NCBI GenBank assembly: GCA_001942185.1
Contig: MKJV01000133.1
Coordinates: 1 to 36,948 of the forward strand
Reading direction: 5' to 3'
Length of the DNA stretch: 36,948 nt
Origin: Pseudonocardia sp. CNS-004
GTDB taxonomy: Bacteria; Actinomycetota; Actinomycetes; Mycobacteriales; Pseudonocardiaceae
Shown: piece after piece, positions 1 through 9,424 of the stretch
Layout of the letters: each line of letters opens with the position of its first letter
How positions within the stretch are numbered: the stretch's first letter is position 1
The notes under the pieces: generated by a model
The model's database searches: none
What the model saw: the letters and a program-made list of their open reading frames with translations, nothing else
What the model was told of the DNA's origin: nothing
Program-made: the position numbers and the translations under genes

Positions 1-1
1 T

Positions 2-745
2 GGGCCTGGTCACCCGCACCCGCGCTGCCAGCACCGGCACCGAAGCAGGCACCGGCACCGGCAGCGAAGCAGGCACCGCCAGCGACAACACCGCCAGCGG
101 CAACACCGCCAGCGACGGCGCAGCCACGACGAGGCGGGGCCGGTGGTCGAGCGCGGCACCACCCAGGTCGTCGTGCACCTCGACGTCAACTCCGGGGCGG
201 CCCGGATCGCCGGCGGCCCGGAGATCGCGGCCTCGACCGCGGAACGCCTCGCCTGCGACGCCCGGGTGCAGCTGGTACTTGATGACCGGGAGGGGAACCG
301 GATGTACCTGGGGCGGTCCCGACGCCTGGCCACCCCGGCCCAGGTTGCCGCGCTCGTGGCTCGGGATGGCGAGCGGTGCCAATTCCCGGGCTGCACTCAC
401 ACCCGTTACCTCCAGGCGCACCATGTGCGGCACTGGCTTCACGGTGGGACTACGGATATCGACAACCTGATTCTGATCTGCTCGTTTCATCACGTCACGA
501 TCCATGATCACGACTATCTGATTCGGCGTCGTCCAGGGCGGTGGGAGTTCCTCCGCCCGGACGGCACCCCGATCCCCGAACCGGTGGTGCTGAGCGGGAA
601 CGCCGAAGGATTGATCGAGATGCACACCTGGGACCGGCTGCGGATCGACCGCACAACCCTCTCCCCGCAGTGGTACGGCGAACGACTCGACGTGGACCCC
701 ATCCTGGGCGCCCTGCTCCCCAAGAGGATCCCGGCGGCCGCCTGA
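2..745 (+). CDS. HNH endonuclease, 13E12/DUF222-type, 5' partial
   Basis: C-terminal part of a DUF222/13E12-repeat protein, a family abundant in actinobacteria whose members carry a C-terminal HNH nuclease domain of unclear cellular role. The HNH domain is visible around 385-500: two Cys in CQFPGC, then AHHVRHW, DNLILIC and FHH give the zinc and catalytic His/Asn set. Before it, VVVHLDV and ERLACDA match the conserved core of the family. The beginning lies outside the window. Upstream of about position 130 the likely coding frame is the third one (an Ala/Gly/Thr/Ser linker rich in GTEAG and NTASG), so one base is probably missing near 125-142. The TGA at 743-745 is followed by a perfect palindrome. 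The assignment of the C-terminal domain is firm; the N-terminal frame is inferred. Confidence 0.85.
   Translation, partial: GPGHPHPRCQHRHRSRHRHRQRSRHRQRQHRQRQHRQRRRSHDEAGPVVERGTTQVVVHLDVNSGAARIAGGPEIAASTAERLACDARVQLVLDDREGNRMYLGRSRRLATPAQVAALVARDGERCQFPGCTHTRYLQAHHVRHWLHGGTTDIDNLILICSFHHVTIHDHDYLIRRRPGRWEFLRPDGTPIPEPVVLSGNAEGLIEMHTWDRLRIDRTTLSPQWYGERLDVDPILGALLPKRIPAAA
41..114 (+). repeat. Short tandem repeats in the HNH gene linker
   Basis: Two pairs of 14-nt repeats are visible: CGAAGCAGGCACCG at 41-54 and 65-78, and CAACACCGCCAGCG at 86-99 and 101-114 (15-nt period, five codons). In the third frame they encode an Ala/Gly/Thr/Ser-rich flexible linker before the nuclease domain. Slippage could vary the linker length. 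Confidence 0.7.
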
Positions 746-758
746 ACCCGTCGACCCT

Positions 759-818
759 GCGTTCCGCGGAACGCGCCCAACGACAGCTCGCGTCCGGTGT
801 ACGGGAACCGGTCGTTGG
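759..818 (+). terminator. Hairpins after the HNH gene, possible terminator
   Basis: A perfect 16-bp palindrome, GCGTTCCGCGGAACGC (759-774), lies 13 nt after the HNH stop. It is followed by an 8-bp inverted repeat, CCAACGAC (777-784) and GTCGTTGG (811-818). There is no T-tract, which is common for actinobacterial intrinsic terminators. Termination is inferred from position and symmetry only. Confidence 0.4.
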
Positions 819-864
819 CCACCTGTCGCGGGCCGTGGGCGGGCCGGAGGGCATCATCGACATC

Positions 865-1560
865 GTGAGCGAGCAGCACGTCCTGGACAACCCGATCCGT
901 TCATCCCTCCTCGGTGCGCATGCGCACTTCGCCGTGCGGCACGGCGCGGTGCTGCGCTACCCGCCGGACGTCTGCCCGTTCATCGCGCTCCCCGACCAGC
1001 CGGACGCCGGGGCGTGGGCCGACCTCGCCGCGCTCGTCGGGCCGGGCGCCACCGCGGCCGTGTCGGCGCCGCGCGTCGAACCGCCGCCCGGCTGGGAAGT
1101 GTCGCCGAAACCCCGGGGGTACAGCTCGTCGATGCCGGCGTCGCGGCCGAACCCGACCCCGAGGCCGTGGCCCTCGCGCGGCGGACGTCCCCGAGATGCT
1201 CGGGCTCGTCGAACGCACCCGGCCGGGACCGTTCCTGCCCCGCACCATCCAGATGGGTACCTACCTGGGCATCCGGCGCGACGGCGAACTGGTGGCCATG
1301 GCGGGCGAGCGGTTGCACCCGCCGGGATGGACCGAGATCAGCGCCGTCTGCACCGACCCGCGGTTCCGCGGAACCGGGCTGGCCGGGCGGCTCGTGCGCG
1401 CCGTCGTCGCCGGGATCCGGGAACGCGGTGAGACACCGCTCCTGCACGCCGCAGCATCGAACGTCAACGCGATCCGGCTGTACGAGTCGCTCGGCTTCAC
1501 CCTGCGCCGCCACACCCGGTTCGCCGCGTCCGCATGGTCGCGGACGAAGCCGTCGCCTGA
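865..1560 (+). CDS. GNAT family N-acetyltransferase (three frameshifts)
   Basis: FR47-like GNAT acetyltransferase; substrate unknown. Starting at GTG 865 (GGAGG at 846-850), the protein begins MSEQHVLDNPIRSSL and runs in three pieces, with breaks near 1100-1110, 1170-1185 and 1525. The C-terminal piece has the full acetyl-CoA fold: PRFRGTGLAGRLV (motif A, phosphate loop), NAIRLYESLGF (motif B), then VRMVADEAVA and stop at 1558-1560. All three breaks move the frame as single missing bases do, and the total (696 nt) is again divisible by three. About 232 codons is normal for a two-part FR47 protein. The gene ends 5 nt before the convergent stop of the N-acyltransferase gene. I treat the breaks as sequence errors; true decay is possible. 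Confidence 0.7.
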
Positions 1561-1565
1561 CCGGA

Positions 1566-3127
1566 TCAGGTCCTCGCGTCGACCGCAGGCCCCGAGTCGC
1601 TCACGGGCTCCGGCATCACCCGCGCCGGCCGCCTCCAGATCGACATGGCGACGGCCAGCACGGCGAGTGCCGTCAACGCCCATTCCGGGAGGCCGCCGAG
1701 CCGGGTGGCAGGTGTCAACGTCGACCGCAGCGGCACCCGCTCCACCAGCGTCTCCGCCGTGTACAGACCCGTGCTGCCCGTCACCGTGCCGTCGGGCTGG
1801 ACGATCGCGCTGACGCCGCTCGTCGAGACCACGACGACGGCCCGGCCGTGCTCCACCGCGCGCAGCCGCGACATCGCCAGCTGCTGGTAGGTCATCTCCC
1901 CGCGGCCGAACCAGGCGTTGTTGGTCGGAACCGCCAGCAGCTGGGCACCGGCGCGGGTCGCCTCGCCCAGCACGTGGTCGTAGGCGACCTCGTAACAGAT
2001 CGCGACGCCGACCCGGGCCCCGCCGGCATCGAACACGCCGGGACCGTCGCCGGCGACCATGTCGGTGCCGAACTGGCGGACGAACGGCGTCACGGCGGCC
2101 GCGATCCCGCGCAGCGGGATGAACTCCGAGAACGCCACCAGCTGCTGCTTGGCGTACTCCTCGGTCGCACCGACCCCGGGTTCCCATTCGACCACCCGGT
2201 TGCTGACCCGGCCGTCGACGTCGTAGGCGATCCCCCCGACGAGCAGCGGCACGTCCAGCTGCGCGGCGATGCGCTCCAGATCGGGGTCCTCGCGTGCCGC
2301 GGAGAACGTGTTCGACGACTCCGGGAGGATCACCAGATCCGGCTGGGGCACCCGGCCGGCGACGACGTCGTCGGCGAGCCGGCCGGCCTCGGCGATGTGG
2401 TTGGCGCGCACGGTCTCGTTCTCGTCGATGAGACCGACACCGACGTCGGGCGCGTTGCCCTGGACGGCGGCGACCTCCACCGTCCCGGCCTCCGGTTCGA
2501 CCCCGATGGTCGGCGTCATCGCCCACCCGACCAGCAGCGGCACCACAGCCGTCACCGCGGGACCGATCCACCGCCGCGGCGCCGCGCCGCCCCGGATCAG
2601 CACCTGCGCGAGCGCACAGCCGGTGAGCACCACGGCGAAGCCACCAGGACCGCGCCACCGAGCGCGGCCAACGGCAGGAACAGCCCGTCGGCCTGCGTGA
2701 ACGCGACCCGTCCCCACGGGAAGCCCCCGAACGGTACGCGGGAGCGCGCGGCCTCCGCGGCCACCACCACCGCGGCCATCCACACCGGGGCGCCGGGTAG
2801 CCGGGCGACCCGCGCCATCCCGGCCCCGGCGAGACCGAAGAACACCGACTCGAGCGCCACGACCCCGACCCACGGCCACACCCCGAACTCCGCGCCCAGG
2901 AACTCGTAGAGCCACCCGAGGAGCGGCAGCAGGTAGGCGAGGCCGAAAACCGTGCCGAGGCCGAAGCCGTGCCGCGCCCGGCGTCCGTGCACCGCCAACG
3001 TCAACAGCGTGAACGCCACCGGCGCCAGCCACCACCACGCGCGAGGCGGCGACGCCGCGTACAACAACACCCCACCCGCGACCGCCGCGAACATCCGGGC
3101 CGGCGCGGGACCGCGCAGGAACCTCAC
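1566..3127 (-). CDS. lnt: Apolipoprotein N-acyltransferase (one frameshift)
   Basis: Membrane enzyme that adds the third, N-linked acyl chain to bacterial lipoproteins. GTG 3127 gives VRFLRGPAPARMFAAVAGG, followed by about five hydrophobic helices (LLYAASPPRAWWWL, FGLAYLLPLLGWLY and others), then the periplasmic nitrilase-like domain: catalytic Glu in LVILPESSN, Lys in EYAKQQLVAFSEFIPL, and Cys in VGVAICYEVAY, with WFGRGEMTYQQLAMSRLRAVE as in the family. A final helix (LTALAVLAVAMSIW) closes the protein. Length about 520 aa is typical. The frame breaks near 2640 in LGGAVL/GFAVVLTG, where one base is missing from a GGTGG run (1562 nt = 3n+2). The same-strand DinB gene lies just upstream. Confidence 0.88.
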
Positions 3128-3201
3128 CGCGGCCCGCAGTGCGCAACGTGGACCGGGGGCTTCACACGAACGACGATATCCCGCCGCGTGGCCTGCCGGC
3201 C

Positions 3202-3794
3202 TCACGCCAGCAGGGTGCCCGGCGCCGGCTGGTACGGCGTGAAGAAGTCGTTGGCGGGCGCCCCGGCGAGGGTGAGCACCAGCGCCGGCACCGACATGCC
3301 GTCGATCTGCTCGCGGATGATGTCGGCGTGCCCGCGTGCCGGGCGAGCTCCTCGACCATGTGCACCAGGTAGTAGCGGGCGTGGATCGGCCGGGCGTCGA
3401 AGATCCCGTGCCACGGCGCGGGCGGCGCCGTGGTGCTGGAGGCCGGATCGGTGGCGGCGACCGCGGCCAGCAGCTGCGCCCGCACCCGGTCGAACTCCTC
3501 GATGGTGCCGGCCGCCGTCTCGTCATCGCGCACCGAGAAGCTGTCGGTGAACGCCGCGAACGCCCCCGCGTCGACCGGCTGCTCGGTGACCTCGGTCGAC
3601 AGGCGCTCCAGCCCGCCCCGCATGACGTACGCCGCGTGCTTGATGATGCCCCCGACCGACAGCGCGCTCCGGCACGGCGTCTCCCGCGCCTGCGCCTCGG
3701 TCAGACCGAACGCGGCGGCACGGATGGCCGTGAGCTGCTGGTCGATGTAGTTGACCAGGCCGGTGACCTCGTCGTGCTGGGCGGGTGCGTACAT
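3202..3794 (-). CDS. DinB-like / DUF664 family protein (one frameshift)
   Basis: Four-helix-bundle protein of the DinB/DUF664 superfamily, which includes mycothiol-dependent and metal-binding enzymes; exact reaction unknown. ATG 3794 has GGAGG at 3801-3805 (6-nt spacing). Visible metal-ligand His candidates are in GGIIKHAAYVMRGG and YYLVHMVEELARHAGHADIIREQ, the usual DUF664 pattern. The frame changes near 3340, inside the last His-rich helix; the second part ends PYQPAPGTLLA. The total, 593 nt (3n+2), fits one missing base. Upstream, GTGGTCACCAC (3821-3831) is a small palindrome that could be an operator, but this is weak. Confidence 0.8.
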
Positions 3795-3872
3795 GTGCGA
3801 CCTCCGGGATCCGTGGTGGTGTGGTCACCACTCTGCCGACCACAACGGCCAGTTCCTGTCCGCTATCTCCCA

Positions 3873-4250
3873 TCACCGCCGCCTGCCGGTGGCGCAGGCG
3901 ATGCACGTCTCGGCCGCGGGCAACGCGTCGAGGCGAGCCTCGCCGATGTCGTTGCCGCAGCGCGTGCAGACGCCGTAGCTCCCGGCGGCGAGCCGGTCCA
4001 CGGCACGGTTCACGGCAGCGAGGTCCCGGCGGGCGCCGGCCTGCAGCCCCTGCAGCTGCGCGCGCTGCGCCGCGACCGTGACGCCCTCGGGATCGTGCTC
4101 GTCGTCGTGCGTGGTGAGGGCCTGCTCCTCGGCCAGCCCCGCGATCTGCCGTTCGAGCGCGGCGATCCGGTCCACGGTCTCCTCCCGCTCGGCGGCGAGG
4201 CGGGCGACGACGTCGGGTCGGTCCATGGACCGAGTGTTCACCCGATCCAC
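3873..4250 (-). CDS. DksA/TraR-type zinc-finger protein
   Basis: Small protein of the DksA/TraR C4 zinc-finger family, which bind RNA polymerase through its secondary channel. The N-terminal half is a predicted coiled coil (RLAAEREETVDRIAALERQ). The C-terminus has CTRCG and, about 17 residues on, CIAC, forming the four-Cys finger, with the usual YGVCTRCG and RLDALPAAETC context. About 117-125 aa, normal for actinobacterial members. Three starts are possible (GTG 4250, GTG 4241, ATG 4226); none has a decisive ribosome binding site. It follows the FadR-type regulator by 17 nt and may be cotranscribed with it. No frameshift. Confidence 0.85.
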   Translation of the reverse strand: MDRVNTRSMDRPDVVARLAAEREETVDRIAALERQIAGLAEEQALTTHDDEHDPEGVTVAAQRAQLQGLQAGARRDLAAVNRAVDRLAAGSYGVCTRCGNDIGEARLDALPAAETCIACATGRRR

Positions 4251-4267
4251 GATCCTGCGAGTCTTCC

Positions 4268-4960
4268 TCAGCCCCTGGCCGTGTCGCCGAGCTCGGTCGC
4301 GGGCTGTTCGAGCAGGACGTCGGTGGTGTGCTGGATGTGCTCGGCGAGGACGGCGGCGCCCGCGTCGGCGTCGTGGGCGAGGACGGCCTCGAGCATCGCG
4401 CGGTGTTCGCCCGCCACGTCACGGTGCCCGTGGCCGAGCGGCACCGACCACCGGCGGTAGAGCTCCGCGGAGTCGCGCAGCGACGCGGCGACGGCGAGCA
4501 GGCGCGGGTTCGGGCAACCGGACAGCAGTGCGAGGTGGAAGGCGCTGTGGGCGCTCACCCACTCGTCGCTGAGCCGGTCCGGGTCGTCGGCCGCCATCTG
4601 GGGGCTGCGCCCCAGGCGGTGGTGGGCGGCGAGGACGTTCGACTCCCATTCGACCCCACCGTGCGCGAAGGCCTGGCGCAGCACCAACGTCTCGATCGCG
4701 CACCGGGCCTCGGTGAGGTGGCGCAGGTCGTCGACCGACACGGGCACCACGCGGAAGCCGTACTGGGGCTGGGACTCGGCCAGTCCCTCCGCGGCCAACC
4801 GTGTGAGCGCCTCGCGCACGACGCCCATGCTCGCGCCGTGCTGCGCGGACAGCTCCGCGAACGGCAGCCGCGCCCCCGGCCGCAGCCGGCCGGCCAGGAT
4901 GTCGGCCCGCAGCGCCGCGTGCACCCGTTCCGCCCGCGTGGGCGCACCACTCCGGCTCAT
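4268..4960 (-). CDS. GntR/FadR-type (FCD) transcriptional regulator
   Basis: The N-terminal winged helix (residues about 8-72: RAERVHAALRADILAG, GVVREALTRLAAEGL, YGFRVVPVS) is typical GntR. The C-terminal all-helical FCD ligand domain shows the metal-binding pattern: Asp/Glu and His in SDEWVSAHSAFHLALLSG, His in GHGHRDVAGEHRAMLEAVLAHD, and His in LAEHIQHT. These regulators usually sense carboxylate metabolites. The gene is divergent from the AAHS-type transporter and monooxygenase pair, so it probably controls that pair and itself (inference from layout). A 10-bp palindrome in the shared promoter is a candidate site. 230 aa, intact. Confidence 0.9.
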   Translation of the reverse strand: MSRSGAPTRAERVHAALRADILAGRLRPGARLPFAELSAQHGASMGVVREALTRLAAEGLAESQPQYGFRVVPVSVDDLRHLTEARCAIETLVLRQAFAHGGVEWESNVLAAHHRLGRSPQMAADDPDRLSDEWVSAHSAFHLALLSGCPNPRLLAVAASLRDSAELYRRWSVPLGHGHRDVAGEHRAMLEAVLAHDADAGAAVLAEHIQHTTDVLLEQPATELGDTARG

Positions 4961-4995
4961 GCGCGGCAGTCAACCATCTTCGTGAGCAACCAGCA

Positions 4996-5015
4996 ATTTC
5001 GAAATCTCCTTGACA
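4996..5015 (+). promoter_or_regulatory. Divergent promoter region: palindrome plus -35
   Basis: The perfect palindrome ATTTCGAAAT (4996-5005) lies just upstream of TTGACA (5010-5015), which faces the transporter gene. The matching -10 is poor (CAGGCT at 5034-5039, 18-nt spacing). This is the AT-richest spot between the GntR-type gene and the transporter, so it is a reasonable operator candidate for the regulator. Confidence 0.4.
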
Positions 5016-5075
5016 TGTTGATTCCGCTTGGCGCAGGCTTCCCGGCGCCTGTCCAGCGGACGAAGGAGTCCGATC

Positions 5076-6326
5076 GTGGCCGACACACCGTTCCCCACCC
5101 GGCGTTCGAGAGCCGTCGTCACCCTCGGCGTGATCATCCTGTTCGTCGACGGCTACGACCTGTTCGTCCTGGGCACCGTCGGGCCCAGCCTGCTCGCGTA
5201 CGCACCGTGGGGCGCCACGCCCGCCACCCTCGGGTTGCTCGGCAGCATCACCGCGCTCGGCATGCCGGTCGGCGCCATCGCCGCGGGCTGGGCGGGCGAT
5301 GTGTGGGGGCGGCGGCTCCCCCTGACGGTCAGTCTGGCCTGGATCTCGGTCTGGATGCTGTTCAGCGCGCTGGCGCCCACGGTCGAGGTGTTCGCCGCCA
5401 CCCGGCTGGCGACCGGTGTCGGGCTCGGCGCGCTGGTTCCCCTCGTCGTGGCGCTCGTGACGGACTGGGCGCCGCCGCGACGGCGCAGCCTGTTCGTCGG
5501 GTTCGCCCTGACCGGCGTCGCCTTCGGCGGCCTCGCCACGGCGCTGCTGGGGCGCGCCGTCCTCCCCGCACTGCATTTCCAGTGGCTGTTCCTCGCCGGA
5601 GCCGTGCCACTGTTGATCACCCCGCTGGTCTGGCGGCTCGTTCCGCGGGAGGTCCCGGAGACCGATCCCGAGGCCGGGACGGCCGTCGCCGGCACGTCGA
5701 GCGACGGGAACAAGGCCGCCCAGCTGTTCGCCCCGGGTTACCGACTGGCAACGGCGCTCTTCTGGGCCGCGACCTTCGTCGGGCTGGTGCTGGTCTACGG
5801 CGCCAGCGCGTGGCTGCCGACGCTCATGGTCAACGCCGGCTACGACCTCAGTTCGTCGCTGGAGTTCGCGATCACCTTCAACCTCGGCGCCATCATCGGG
5901 ACCGTGGCGGTCACCCTGATCGCCGACCGCGGGTTCCTCAAGCCGACCACCGTGGTGTGCTTCCTGCTGGCCGCCGTGGCGATGCTCGTGCTCAGCACCC
6001 CGCAGCCACGGTGGCTGCTGCTGGTGATGTCGGGGCTGGCCGGGCTCGGGGCACTCGGCACCCAGAACCTCGTGAACAGCTACGTCGCCCGCTTCTACCC
6101 GCCTCGCCTGAGGGGCACGGCGCTCGGGTTCAGCCTCGGCATCGGCCGGTTCGGCGCCATCGTCGGGCCCAGCTACCTCGCCGCCGTCACGGTCCTGGTC
6201 TCCTTCCCCGACGCCGGCTTCTACGCCTTCATCGTTCCGGCGGTCGTCGGGGCCGTCACCATCGCCGTTGTGCCCGCCCGGCCGGCGGCGCGCACCGCGC
6301 CACGTCCACTGGAGGCACCCGCGTGA
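5076..6326 (+). CDS. MFS transporter, aromatic acid:H+ symporter type
   Basis: Twelve-helix MFS permease of the AAHS branch (PcaK/BenK-like), which imports aromatic or other carboxylic acids with protons. The AAHS signature LFVDGYDLFVLG is in helix 1, followed by GWAGDVWGRR (loop 2-3 MFS motif). GTG 5076 has AAGGAG at 5063-5068 (7-nt spacing), preferable to an upstream in-frame ATG at 5028 that has no such site. 416 aa, intact. Its TGA overlaps the GTG of the monooxygenase (GTGA, 6323-6326), so the two are translationally coupled and probably act on the same aromatic compound. Confidence 0.9.
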   Translation: MADTPFPTRRSRAVVTLGVIILFVDGYDLFVLGTVGPSLLAYAPWGATPATLGLLGSITALGMPVGAIAAGWAGDVWGRRLPLTVSLAWISVWMLFSALAPTVEVFAATRLATGVGLGALVPLVVALVTDWAPPRRRSLFVGFALTGVAFGGLATALLGRAVLPALHFQWLFLAGAVPLLITPLVWRLVPREVPETDPEAGTAVAGTSSDGNKAAQLFAPGYRLATALFWAATFVGLVLVYGASAWLPTLMVNAGYDLSSSLEFAITFNLGAIIGTVAVTLIADRGFLKPTTVVCFLLAAVAMLVLSTPQPRWLLLVMSGLAGLGALGTQNLVNSYVARFYPPRLRGTALGFSLGIGRFGAIVGPSYLAAVTVLVSFPDAGFYAFIVPAVVGAVTIAVVPARPAARTAPRPLEAPA

Positions 6327-8099
6327 GCATCGGCAGTCCTGTCGAGACCGACGTCGTCATCGCGGGCGGCGGCCCCGTCGGGCTGACCCTCGCCCACGAG
6401 CTGGGCGCCCGCGGCGTCCGGTGCGTGCTGCTCGAACCGCGCGACGCCCCGAGCAGCGCCTCCCCCCGGTGCAAGCAGGTCAACCCCCGCTCCATGGAGA
6501 TCTTCCGACGGCTCGGCGTGGCCGGCGACATCCGGGCGGCGTCCGGGCTGCCGTTCGGCTGGGCGGACTCCGCGGTGTTCGCCACCAGCCTCACCGGGCA
6601 CCGCCTCGAGCGGTTCGACCAGGTCTTCGCGCTGTCCGACGTCCCGTCCTCGGAGCTGGCCGAGCCCGCGCAGTGGTGCGCCCAGAACCGGCTGGAGGAG
6701 GCGCTGCGCGCCACGCTGCACCGCCGCGACACCGTCACCGCGCCCTGGGGTGCGACGCTCACCGGCATCGAGCAGGACACCGATGGCGTCACCGCGGTCG
6801 GCACCGACCGCGACGGCGGCGAGATCCGGGTCCGCGGCCGCTACCTCGCCGGCGCCGACGGATCGCGCAGCACCGTCCGGCGCCGCCTCGGGATCGGCCT
6901 GTCCGGCCGCAGCCACGAGATCCAGAACCTGCAGACGACCTTCCGGGCACCCGGCCTCACCGCCGCGCACCCGCACGGGCGGGCCGTCCAGTACTGGATC
7001 GTCAACGACCGGGTCAACGGCCTGATGGGCACGCTCGACACCGACGACACGTGGTGGGCGATCATCCTCGGCGCGCCCCCGGACCCGTCCCCGGCGTGGC
7101 TGCACCACGCCCTCACGACCATGATCGGGGCCGACCACCCGGTGGAGGTGCTGGCCCGCGACCCGTGGACCGCCCGGATGCTCGTCGCCGACGCCTACCG
7201 GGACGGGCGCTGCTTCCTGCTCGGCGACGCCGCCCACCTCAACCCGCCCTGGGGCGGGTTCGGCGCCAACACCGGCATCGGCGACGCCGCCGACCTCGGC
7301 TGGAAGCTCGCCGCGGCGGTCGACGGCTGGGCGGGCGCCGGTCTCCTGGACTCCTACCAGGCCGAGCGCCGCCCGATGGCCCTGCGCACCATCGCCGAGG
7401 CCGAGCGGAACATGCAGGTGCTCACCGGCGAGCTCACTCGCCCCGATCTGGACGACGACGGCCCCACCGGCGAGCGCGCCCGCGCGGAGGCGGCCGCCGC
7501 GATCCGGCGGACCAAGACCTCCGAGCTCTACACCCTCGGTTTCGTGCTCGCGCCCGCTACCACGGCTCGCCACTCCTCGTCGACGACGAGGGGCCCGCAC
7601 CGGCGTCCAGCACCTCGCACTACCGCCCGTCCGCGGCCCCGGCGCCCGCCTGCCCCACCTGTGGCTCGGTCCCGGCCGCTCCCTCTACGACGCGCTCGGC
7701 CCGGATCTCACGCTGATCGAACTGGGTGCCCCGGCCGGCCCGGAATGGGAAGCCTCGGCCGCCCAGCGGAGGGTGCCGCTCACCCGGCTGCGCCTGCACC
7801 GTCCCGATTTGCGGGAGGTCGTCGGCGCCGATCTCCTGCTCGTCCGGCCCGACCAGCACATCGCCTGGCGGGGCGGGGCCGGCGTCGATGCCGGCGCGCT
7901 CCTCGACACGGCCCGTGGCTGCCCTGCGGCCGTCCGAGCACGCACGACACCTGACCGCCGGTCGACCGGTCTCGTGCCGGGAGAACACGACGAACAGCCT
8001 GCGCGAGCGGTGCCGCGACAACACGGCAGTATGGGCGACATGCTGCGGGACGGGACGGGACACAGCGCCGCGGCCGGTATCCGTCGGGGTCAGCGGTGA
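6323..8099 (+). CDS. FAD-dependent aromatic monooxygenase (two frameshifts)
   Basis: Class A flavoprotein hydroxylase of the MhpA/TfdB/PheA type, which uses NAD(P)H and O2 to hydroxylate a phenolic ring. Motifs: VIAGGGPVGLTLAHEL (ADP-binding), YLAGADGSRSTVRRRLG (DG motif), and FLLGDAAHLNPPWGGFGANTG (GD motif). Breaks near 7550 (LGFVL / ARYHGSPLL) and 7640 (SAAPGARLPHLW) both behave as single missing bases. The C-terminal thioredoxin-like domain follows (RPDQHIAWRGG) and the family's usual end falls near 7925. The open frame continues to TGA 8097-8099, overlapping the next GTG by four bases, but 7925-8095 does not look like this family, so another error may hide the true stop. GTG 6323 has GGAGG at 6311-6315. 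Confidence 0.82.
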
Positions 8100-9424
8100 C
8101 ATCGGGCTCCGGCCGCGACACGGTCAGCGTTCGCCGACACAACCTGAGCACCGTGCTGCGCCACCTGCACGTGAACGGGCCCACCACCAGGACGCAGCTC
8201 GGGAAGATCACCGGCCTGACCCGCAGCGCCGTCGGCGACCTGGTGGCCGAGCTGAGCGCGCGCGAGCTCGTCAGCGAGTCGGACGTGATCGCCGAGTTCG
8301 GGCGCACGCGGGGACGCCCCTCCCTGCTCGTCGCTGCGCGGGCCGACCTGGCGCGCGTGCTCGCGATCGTGATCGGGGACGACACGATGCAAGCGGCGTG
8401 GGTGGGCCTCGGCGGCAGTGTCGGCGCGGTCGCCGAGGTGCCCCACGACTACGTTCCCGGCGACCCGGAACCCAGCCTCGACCAGCTCACGGCGTTGCTG
8501 CGCGGTCAGCTCCGCGACAGCGGGCACCCGCCGCTCGCGATCGGGATCGCCGTCCCCGGACTGGTGCGGGCCACCGACGGCGCGGTCGCGCTCGCCCCGC
8601 GCCTGGGCTGGCGGGAACTGCCGCTCGCCGACGAGCTGCGGCGCCGGATCGACGTCGACGCACCGCTCGTGACCGGGAACGACAGCAACTTCACCGCGCT
8701 CGCCGAGCACCTGCGCGGGGCCGGCCGCGAGCACGACCACATGATCTACCTGGGCTGCGGCCTCGGGGTCGGCGGCGGCATCATCGTCGACGGCAGGCTG
8801 CTGCAGGGCGGGCACCCCGGCTACGCGGGCGAGGTCGGCCACATGGTGATCGGTGACGGCGCGCTCCCCTGCTACTGCGGGGGCCACGGCTGCTGGGAGA
8901 CCCAGGTCGCCGCCGACGCCGTGTTCCGGCACGCCGGAGTGACCGTCACGGGTGCCCACGCCCGCAAGTCGGCCCTCGCCGACCTGCTGGCCCGGTCCGA
9001 GCGGAACGACACCGCGGCCCGGGACGCCCTCACCGCGGTGCTCCCGGCGTTCGCGGCAGGCGTCGCCACCCTGCTCTCGCTGTTCAACCCGGGCCGGGTC
9101 ATCCTCGGCGGCGTGTTCGCCCACCTGCTGCAGCACGCCGAGTCGGATCTGCGCACCGCGATCGCCTACCACCGCCCGGTGCTGTCGAACGGCCCGGTCG
9201 ATCTGGTCCCCGCCGAGCTGGGGGTGCAGGGTTCGCTGCGCGGCGCCGCCGAGGCGGCCGTCGACGCGTTCCTCGCCGGCCTCCGCACCGGGTCGACCGC
9301 GACTCCTCAAGCGGTCCGCGACGCCGGTTCGGTTGCGGGGCGCGGCTCGGGTTCGCGAACGAGCAGGATGCCCACCAGGAGTCCGACCGGGAGCGCGATC
9401 AGCACCAGCAACACGGGGCGGTAG
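8096..9424 (+). CDS. ROK family transcriptional regulator
   Basis: NagC/XylR-type repressor with an N-terminal helix-turn-helix (VRRHNLSTVLRHLH, TRTQLGKITGLTRSAVGDLV) and a C-terminal sugar-kinase-like ROK domain. The zinc site is present as CYCGGHGCWE, preceded by the family's GHMVIG, and GNDSNF matches the sugar-binding Asn-Asp. These proteins sense sugars or sugar phosphates, fitting the sugar-acid genes that follow on the other strand (inferred link). Start at GTG 8096. The family's normal end is near 9300; no stop occurs in this frame until 9424, so the last 118 nt overlap the end of the convergent transporter gene. Intact otherwise. Confidence 0.88.
   Translation: MTSGSGRDTVSVRRHNLSTVLRHLHVNGPTTRTQLGKITGLTRSAVGDLVAELSARELVSESDVIAEFGRTRGRPSLLVAARADLARVLAIVIGDDTMQAAWVGLGGSVGAVAEVPHDYVPGDPEPSLDQLTALLRGQLRDSGHPPLAIGIAVPGLVRATDGAVALAPRLGWRELPLADELRRRIDVDAPLVTGNDSNFTALAEHLRGAGREHDHMIYLGCGLGVGGGIIVDGRLLQGGHPGYAGEVGHMVIGDGALPCYCGGHGCWETQVAADAVFRHAGVTVTGAHARKSALADLLARSERNDTAARDALTAVLPAFAAGVATLLSLFNPGRVILGGVFAHLLQHAESDLRTAIAYHRPVLSNGPVDLVPAELGVQGSLRGAAEAAVDAFLAGLRTGSTATPQAVRDAGSVAGRGSGSRTSRMPTRSPTGSAISTSNTGR

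Noticed and set aside
41..114. CRISPR-like short repeats
   Set aside because: Repeat units are 14-15 nt, contiguous and in coding frame; there are no spacers or cas genes.
1014..2909. A 631-codon plus-strand open frame
   Set aside because: It is antisense to the N-acyltransferase over most of its length; its start is a piece of the frameshifted GNAT gene.
4328..7954. A 1208-codon plus-strand open frame
   Set aside because: Only its part from 6323 is the monooxygenase; upstream it reads antisense to the GntR-type gene and out of frame through the transporter, with low-complexity Arg/Pro/Ala sequence.
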